DNA of 11,753 nucleotides from Thalassiosira profunda (taxonomy: Eukaryota; Bacillariophyta; Thalassiosirophyceae; Thalassiosirales; Thalassiosiraceae). The notes beneath the pieces were generated by a model. The model was not told the DNA's origin. It worked only from the letters and a program-made list of their open reading frames with translations, and made no database searches. The stretch's first letter is position 1; each line of letters begins with the position of its first letter. Positions 7,619-11,753 of this stretch are shown piece after piece. Made by a program: the position numbers and the translations under genes. Location: contig JALLAP010000587.1 in NCBI GenBank assembly GCA_036939355.1, forward strand, positions 1-11,753, in the 5' to 3' direction.

Positions 7619-10051
7619 ATGCCGAAAAGAGTGCGTGATTCGAGGCAGTCTGTTGACGAGGATGTCGAGGGAGAACTCTGTAGCTCGCCATTAGACCAGA
7701 AGCGTGGGGACGCTTACAACTTTGGCGCGGCCTTTTCTACTGTCAGCGTCTCGACGACATCATTAGACATCGAGGCCCAACAAGAGTCGGACCGAAAAGA
7801 CGAACGCAAGAGATCGTCGAGCCGGTTAAAATGCGCCGGCATCTTGGCGTTGGTGGCTGTTGCCGCTGCTGCGGTTGCATCTGCTGTGGTAATTGCTGGC
7901 TCGCGAGGCCAAAACGATAAGTGCGATGGTGCGGTGACGGAGCTTCCGTCTGAAATTTATCCTACGACGTTGCCTGCACCTGAAGCAGCTGTATCCACTA
8001 GTGCTACATCCAAGTCAACGGTCATTCGGGAAGATCCCAACAATGAGATGCCTGCAACGCAGGCTGACCAGACTAGTGTCGGCGATATCTCAACATCATT
8101 TGAAGATACTACTACTACAATACCAGGGGGTCTTCCTACGACAGAAGGTCTAGATTGGGTCGAAGGCGACCTAATTGCAATCGATGCCGAAGCCGGCTGG
8201 ACTTGGTACACTGACGAGCGGGCAATCGTTGACTTTCCTCGCGTTGTGGTAGGAGGGGTACGAGGAAAGGATTGGTTCGGCGAACTCGGCGATATCACAT
8301 GTACAACCTTTGACATCAGCACAGGTCGCAGGTCGTCTGTAATTCTCGGCGAGGCTCCCATGGCAGATCCCGGCAACAAGCCACCTGGCGAACCTTTGGC
8401 AGATGTCGATGATCACAACACAGCATCGTTTTTCAAGACACCTGACGGGCGCTACGTCGCTGCATGGACCTCGCACAGCGAAAACGACATCATTTATGTG
8501 AGGAGGACGAAGAAATCGCACGATGCGACTTCTTGGAGGCCAAAGAAAGAGATTGTCCGTAAGGTTTCAGACGGAGCCTCTGGCACCAACGACGTTACCT
8601 ATGCAAACCTCATCTACCTCAGTGCCGAAGGCCAAGGTCAAGGTCGACTGTACAACTTCTTTCGAAACGAGGGCCAGGATAGCTGGGATCGGTACTTCAT
8701 CTACAGCGACGACCTTGGCAAATCTTGGAGGTGGGGTGGGCGTCAGACCGGCCAAAACAGGGCTAGCCAGCGTCCTTACCCAAAGTATACAAGCAACGGG
8801 ATCGACACCATCTATTGGATATCGACCGAAACCAACCAATGCTGTAGCATCTGGTCGGGTTACCTGAAGGGTGGCAAGTCGTTTGATATGAGTGGCAGGG
8901 TTGTCGACGACAACATTTTCGACGATGATGCTCCTCCCGTCGAAGACTTCACTTCCGTGATGTTGAAGGGCACCAAGGTCGATGGAGTGAAATACAAATG
9001 GCTCTGGACAGACGATTTGGAGCTAGGGCCCAACGGAGAACTCGCGGCAACGTGGAGTGGGCATGCGCATTCACTTACTGGTGGATCGCGATACTTTTAC
9101 GGCCGTTGGGTGCCATCCACGCAGTCCTGGTTCGTGAACCCGTTGGCTTACCAAGGCGAGCCGTCTCTGTTGCAACAAGATGGTATCAGGCTAAATACAT
9201 ATTCGCCTTTGTCGGCTGTCAATCCATCCAATGTCGATGAGGTGTTCTTCTCATCAAGTGGAGACCCACAGACAAACGAAACGATCATATCGAGTGCGAC
9301 GGGCAGACCAATGCTGGAGCTTTTTCGTGCTAGAACGATGGATTTGGGTGCGACGTGGGCATATAAGGCAGTGACTCGCAACTCTTCCAGCCACAACAAC
9401 CGCGTGACAGCCCTTCGCTGGGACGAGGAAAACACCGCCATAATCTGGATGCGAGGATATTATGACAAGTGGTTCTTTGGAAGAGACTCAAGCGGAAGAC
9501 GCCACCTCGGTTGGGACACTGCATTAGTGGCCCATCTCGACCGCCAGGAGGAAAAGAATCATGGGCCCCTGTTGAACATCCGTGCTGATGTTGAAAACAC
9601 CGTTTTCGTGTCCGGCGAACCCATCACAGAGGATGCAGCCACTGGATTCCTGCGTCTTGGCTCCGTCCCCGGCCGCGACCGCGGACGGGGAGCCAAAGTA
9701 GAAAAAGGGATAGTCCAAACTCGAGCTCTTGGCGTGGAGCGTGGAATCTATGACGTGTACGTCCTCTTTTGGTCTAGACCCTGGGATGACCAGGGTATTA
9801 TGGCGGGGCTCAGTCCGTCGTCATTGATGCTGTTCGAGCGGCAGAGTTCCCAGGGTACGCTTGCTTCAGACTTCAGGGATGATAGGGTTGTTTCAATCGC
9901 ACCCGACATTTATCTATACCGTGGCTATGTTGGAAGGGTCACGATTGATGCGACGGAATTGATCGAGGTCTATTTGAGAAGTATCCCAGTTGGTGGATTC
10001 GAAGAAGCCTGGTATGACGGCATTGCCCTCAGCCAAGTGACTCTATTGTGA
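7619..10051 (+). CDS. Type II membrane BNR/Asp-box propeller protein, putative polysaccharide lyase or glycosidase
   Basis: Single exon, 810 residues from the ATG at 7619 (A at -3). An in-frame ATG at 7505 would add 38 residues but has a poor context. A short cytosolic basic/acidic tail precedes one hydrophobic segment (about residues 70-94, CAGILALVAVAAAAVASAVV). A Thr/Ser-rich stalk (about 100-178) follows, then a propeller. The propeller holds GWTWYTDERAIVD (193-205), DDHNTASFFKTPDGRY (264-279), two Asp boxes (SDDLGKSW 363-370, TMDLGATW 573-580) and RPYPKYTSNG. His 266 and His 286, then Tyr 328/333, Arg 349 and Tyr 390, fall in the order I recall for the catalytic set of PL25 ulvan lyases. 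The last ~150 residues, ending YLRSIPVGGFEEAWYDGIAL, resemble a beta-sandwich or carbohydrate-binding module. Type II topology would put the enzyme in the Golgi lumen or outside the cell. A sialidase-like hydrolase is the alternative; substrate unknown. Confidence 0.75.
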   Translation: MPKRVRDSRQSVDEDVEGELCSSPLDQKRGDAYNFGAAFSTVSVSTTSLDIEAQQESDRKDERKRSSSRLKCAGILALVAVAAAAVASAVVIAGSRGQNDKCDGAVTELPSEIYPTTLPAPEAAVSTSATSKSTVIREDPNNEMPATQADQTSVGDISTSFEDTTTTIPGGLPTTEGLDWVEGDLIAIDAEAGWTWYTDERAIVDFPRVVVGGVRGKDWFGELGDITCTTFDISTGRRSSVILGEAPMADPGNKPPGEPLADVDDHNTASFFKTPDGRYVAAWTSHSENDIIYVRRTKKSHDATSWRPKKEIVRKVSDGASGTNDVTYANLIYLSAEGQGQGRLYNFFRNEGQDSWDRYFIYSDDLGKSWRWGGRQTGQNRASQRPYPKYTSNGIDTIYWISTETNQCCSIWSGYLKGGKSFDMSGRVVDDNIFDDDAPPVEDFTSVMLKGTKVDGVKYKWLWTDDLELGPNGELAATWSGHAHSLTGGSRYFYGRWVPSTQSWFVNPLAYQGEPSLLQQDGIRLNTYSPLSAVNPSNVDEVFFSSSGDPQTNETIISSATGRPMLELFRARTMDLGATWAYKAVTRNSSSHNNRVTALRWDEENTAIIWMRGYYDKWFFGRDSSGRRHLGWDTALVAHLDRQEEKNHGPLLNIRADVENTVFVSGEPITEDAATGFLRLGSVPGRDRGRGAKVEKGIVQTRALGVERGIYDVYVLFWSRPWDDQGIMAGLSPSSLMLFERQSSQGTLASDFRDDRVVSIAPDIYLYRGYVGRVTIDATELIEVYLRSIPVGGFEEAWYDGIALSQVTLL

Positions 10052-10108
10052 TGTATCGAAGAGATAGTTTCAGGACGACTTTTGCTGTGTGTAGTTTGCT
10101 CTGCACAA
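10052..10108. other. 57-base convergent gap between stop codons
   Basis: The propeller gene (+) and PreP gene (-) end tail to tail here. No AATAAA-type signal or hairpin terminator is seen. The 3' UTRs of the two messages almost certainly overlap on opposite strands. Confidence 0.6.
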
Positions 10109-11753
10109 TCATCCTGCTTGAATGAGAGACATCTCGCGTTCCATCTCGTCGAAGGCCGATTGCGATGCCACAATGGCGATGGAGGGAGTTCTCCAATTCT
10201 TCAGTCGTCGGGCGTAGTCCTGAAAGTCATTCGCTGTCGTTTCGATTATTTCCTTCCTCCAGCGCTGTCGACACAGGGCGCTCTCTCCACGCAAATAGCG
10301 CGTCAGCGCCACCCACCCGGCAGATTTGGCCGAGAGCGCCGACCCGTCCAGGTCCCCGATGGTGCCAACGATGGCGGTGGTGATTTCGGCATTGTTGTCG
10401 CGGGTCAGCGAAGAGGACTCATAGTCTCGCACGACGCTGTCCGCTGCAGCGTGGAATGCCTCCAATGTTGCCTCTGGCGCGTTTGGATCGCGGTATGTGA
10501 AAAGAGTGGCGATTCCGTCAGCGCTGGAGAACCTCGAGTATGCGCCGTAGGCGCCGTTCTTTGCGCGTATAACATCCCACATGTACCCTTTTTGTGGCGT
10601 GCGTTGGTGAGCATGCAGTAAAAAATGTGTGGTGGCGAAAGCTGCCAAGACACCCGGCAATCACTCACCTGTTGTCAGATAGTGAGATACGACCGACACG
10701 CTGCCTTTGACGCTCTCTNAAGACACCCGGCAATCACTCACCTGTTGTCAGATAGTGAGATACGACCGACACGCTGCCTTTGACGCTCTCTGCCACATCA
10801 TACATGCGCCCACCTTCTCCGACGTAGGCCACTTGCGTCGACACAACAATGCCCTCGTCCCGAACAGGATTGGACTTTATCATCTCATCCTTCGCAGAGG
10901 CAATCCAGGGGTGTTCGACCGCGCGGAAGTCGGGAGTGGAAGGCGCAGGATTGCCGAGATCAACTGGCAGGCCGTTAACTAGGAAATCTTCCGCCTCCGG
11001 CATGATGGCGTCGAGGACAGACCGATCTCCGGTGAGGTTGAGGAGCATTTCCTCGCGATTGCCATTCAGAATGGCCTGTTTCATTCAGCATAGAGTGGAC
11101 AGGTTAGCAGGAGTTCGTCGCGAACCAAATCACAGCAGACGAATGGACCGAGCTCTTACCTCTAGCATCTTCTTCAGCCGCAGGACGAAGGTATCCCAAT
11201 CGGACTCCACTGCTTCCAAAACAGCGGCGTTGCTAGTTAGGCTCGAGACCCCGTACAGCTTCTCATCGATAAAGTTTCGCGCCGAATACCTCGCTCGTAT
11301 TCGCTGATTGGCAAAAGAATGGCCTCTTGAGGCAACGCTGCTCTTTTTGGAGCTTAGATTCGACTTGAGCGCATTGTGGAGAATTTCTTGCGCATTGTCA
11401 AGGTCGATCTCGGTCAGCACTTTCCGGAATACGTCGAACAGCTCCGGTATTCTCTCCGTGGTGCATTTTCCCCGAACGAACAGCATCGTCAGCATATTTA
11501 CGCCCGGGAGAACCTTTACGTCGTCGTCCCAGCCGTTTGGTTTGACGGACATGATTTCCAACGCCGCCCCAACTCCCCCAGTCACCTTGTCAATGTAATT
11601 TCTATCGGATGGCAAGTATGTGAGCAATGATGGAGGGTACGACGCCATTCCAAGCGAACACTCTTACCTGAAATCGGAGTCGGCCATTTCTCTGGTCCCA
11701 GCTCGATTCAACAGAGAAATCAGCGACGGCAATAGAGGAACATCGTCGTATGG
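10109..11753 (-). CDS. Presequence protease (PreP, M16C metalloprotease), C-terminal part, 5' truncated
   Basis: Organelle peptidasome that degrades cleaved targeting peptides in mitochondria and, in plants and algae, plastids. The visible part is 446 residues in four exons: 11668-11753, 11160-11601, 10742-11075 and 10109-10587 (stop TGA). Introns are 11602-11667 (66 bases, phase 2), 11076-11159 (84, phase 0) and 10588-10741 (154 as assembled, 81 corrected, phase 1). Joins restore family sequence, for example TREMADSDFRNYIDKVTGG, LKKMLEAILNGNREEM and SHYLTTGYMWDVIRAKNGAYG. The C-terminal catalytic-cleft Arg and Tyr of the family (R-x5-Y in RAKNGAY) are present. YRDPN and GTIGDLDG also match plant PreP. 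Full proteins are about 1000-1080 residues, so the N-terminal half with the inverted zinc motif HxxEH, and any targeting peptide, lie beyond 11753. The gene converges on the membrane propeller gene with only 57 bases between stops. Confidence 0.9.
10647..10718. repeat. 72-base direct duplication, copy 1 (assembly artefact)
   Basis: Begins AAGACACCCGGCAATCACTC and ends TTTGACGCTCTCT. It is identical base for base to 10720-10791, with only a single N between them, and it contains a second copy of the PreP exon end and splice donor. It is best read as the end of a left contig overlapping the start of a right contig. Confidence 0.92.
10719..10719. other. Single N at a contig join
   Basis: The only ambiguous base in the window. 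It sits exactly between two identical 72-base copies, as expected when a scaffolder joins overlapping contigs without merging them. Confidence 0.95.
10720..10791. repeat. 72-base direct duplication, copy 2 (assembly artefact)
   Basis: Second identical copy, continuing into the PreP exon at 10742-11075 on the minus strand. Removing either copy plus the N (73 bases) gives an 81-base final intron like its neighbours. Confidence 0.92.

Noticed and set aside
7619..10051. Recent bacterial gene transfer of the propeller gene, suggested by lower GC than the left-hand genes
   Set aside because: The neighbouring PreP gene, a normal host gene with introns, has similar composition, so base content gives no support. 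A phylogeny would be needed.
10647..10791. Biological tandem repeat or mobile-element target duplication
   Set aside because: Perfect identity, a single N exactly between the copies and an intron of normal size after collapse all point to assembly.
1..11753. CRISPR array, tRNA, rRNA, insertion sequence, attachment site or prokaryotic operon
   Set aside because: No spaced direct repeats, cloverleaf, transposase or terminal repeats seen; spliceosomal introns show the DNA is eukaryotic.

Overview
The window looks like nuclear DNA of a eukaryotic microalga, most likely a stramenopile and plausibly a diatom (moderate confidence). Five short introns (63 to 84 bases) have GT-AG ends, and a sixth measures 81 bases once an assembly artefact is removed. 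Genes are tightly packed and there are no operons or ribosome-binding sites. Repeated C-x4-C...C-x2-H-G-A zinc fingers joined to AP2-type domains fit what I know of diatom and oomycete proteomes. The stretch up to about 7.0 kb is visibly GC-rich; the rest is more balanced.

Layout. (1) 1-668, + strand: 3' end of a zinc-finger/AP2 gene (copy A), cut by the window edge. (2) 939-3249, + strand: a complete three-exon tandem paralogue (copy B, 721 residues) with six small zinc fingers, an acidic/basic linker and two AP2 domains. The introns were resolved by reading across the splice sites. (3) 3336-4433, - strand: a single-exon DUF501 protein, a family best known from bacteria, here enlarged by low-complexity sequence. 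(4) 4434-4781: a 348-base divergent promoter region with short palindromes and a GTC microsatellite. (5) 4782-6983, + strand: a C2-like protein whose C2 core appears split by a long Ser/Pro-rich insertion. (6) 6984-7504: no confident gene. (7) 7619-10051, + strand: a type II membrane protein with a BNR/Asp-box beta-propeller resembling the BNR_4 and ulvan-lyase-like (PL24/PL25) group. (8) 10109-11753, - strand: the C-terminal 446 residues of a presequence protease (PreP, M16C family) in four exons. A 72-base direct duplication around a single N lies in its last intron and is almost certainly an assembly join that was not merged.

The genes do not form an obvious pathway. The strongest biology is the tandem zinc-finger/AP2 pair: introns split the same Arg codon of successive fingers, and the AP2 unit has been duplicated inside copy B, so the locus shows modular growth of a probable transcription factor. 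The membrane-anchored propeller enzyme candidate is the second most interesting item.
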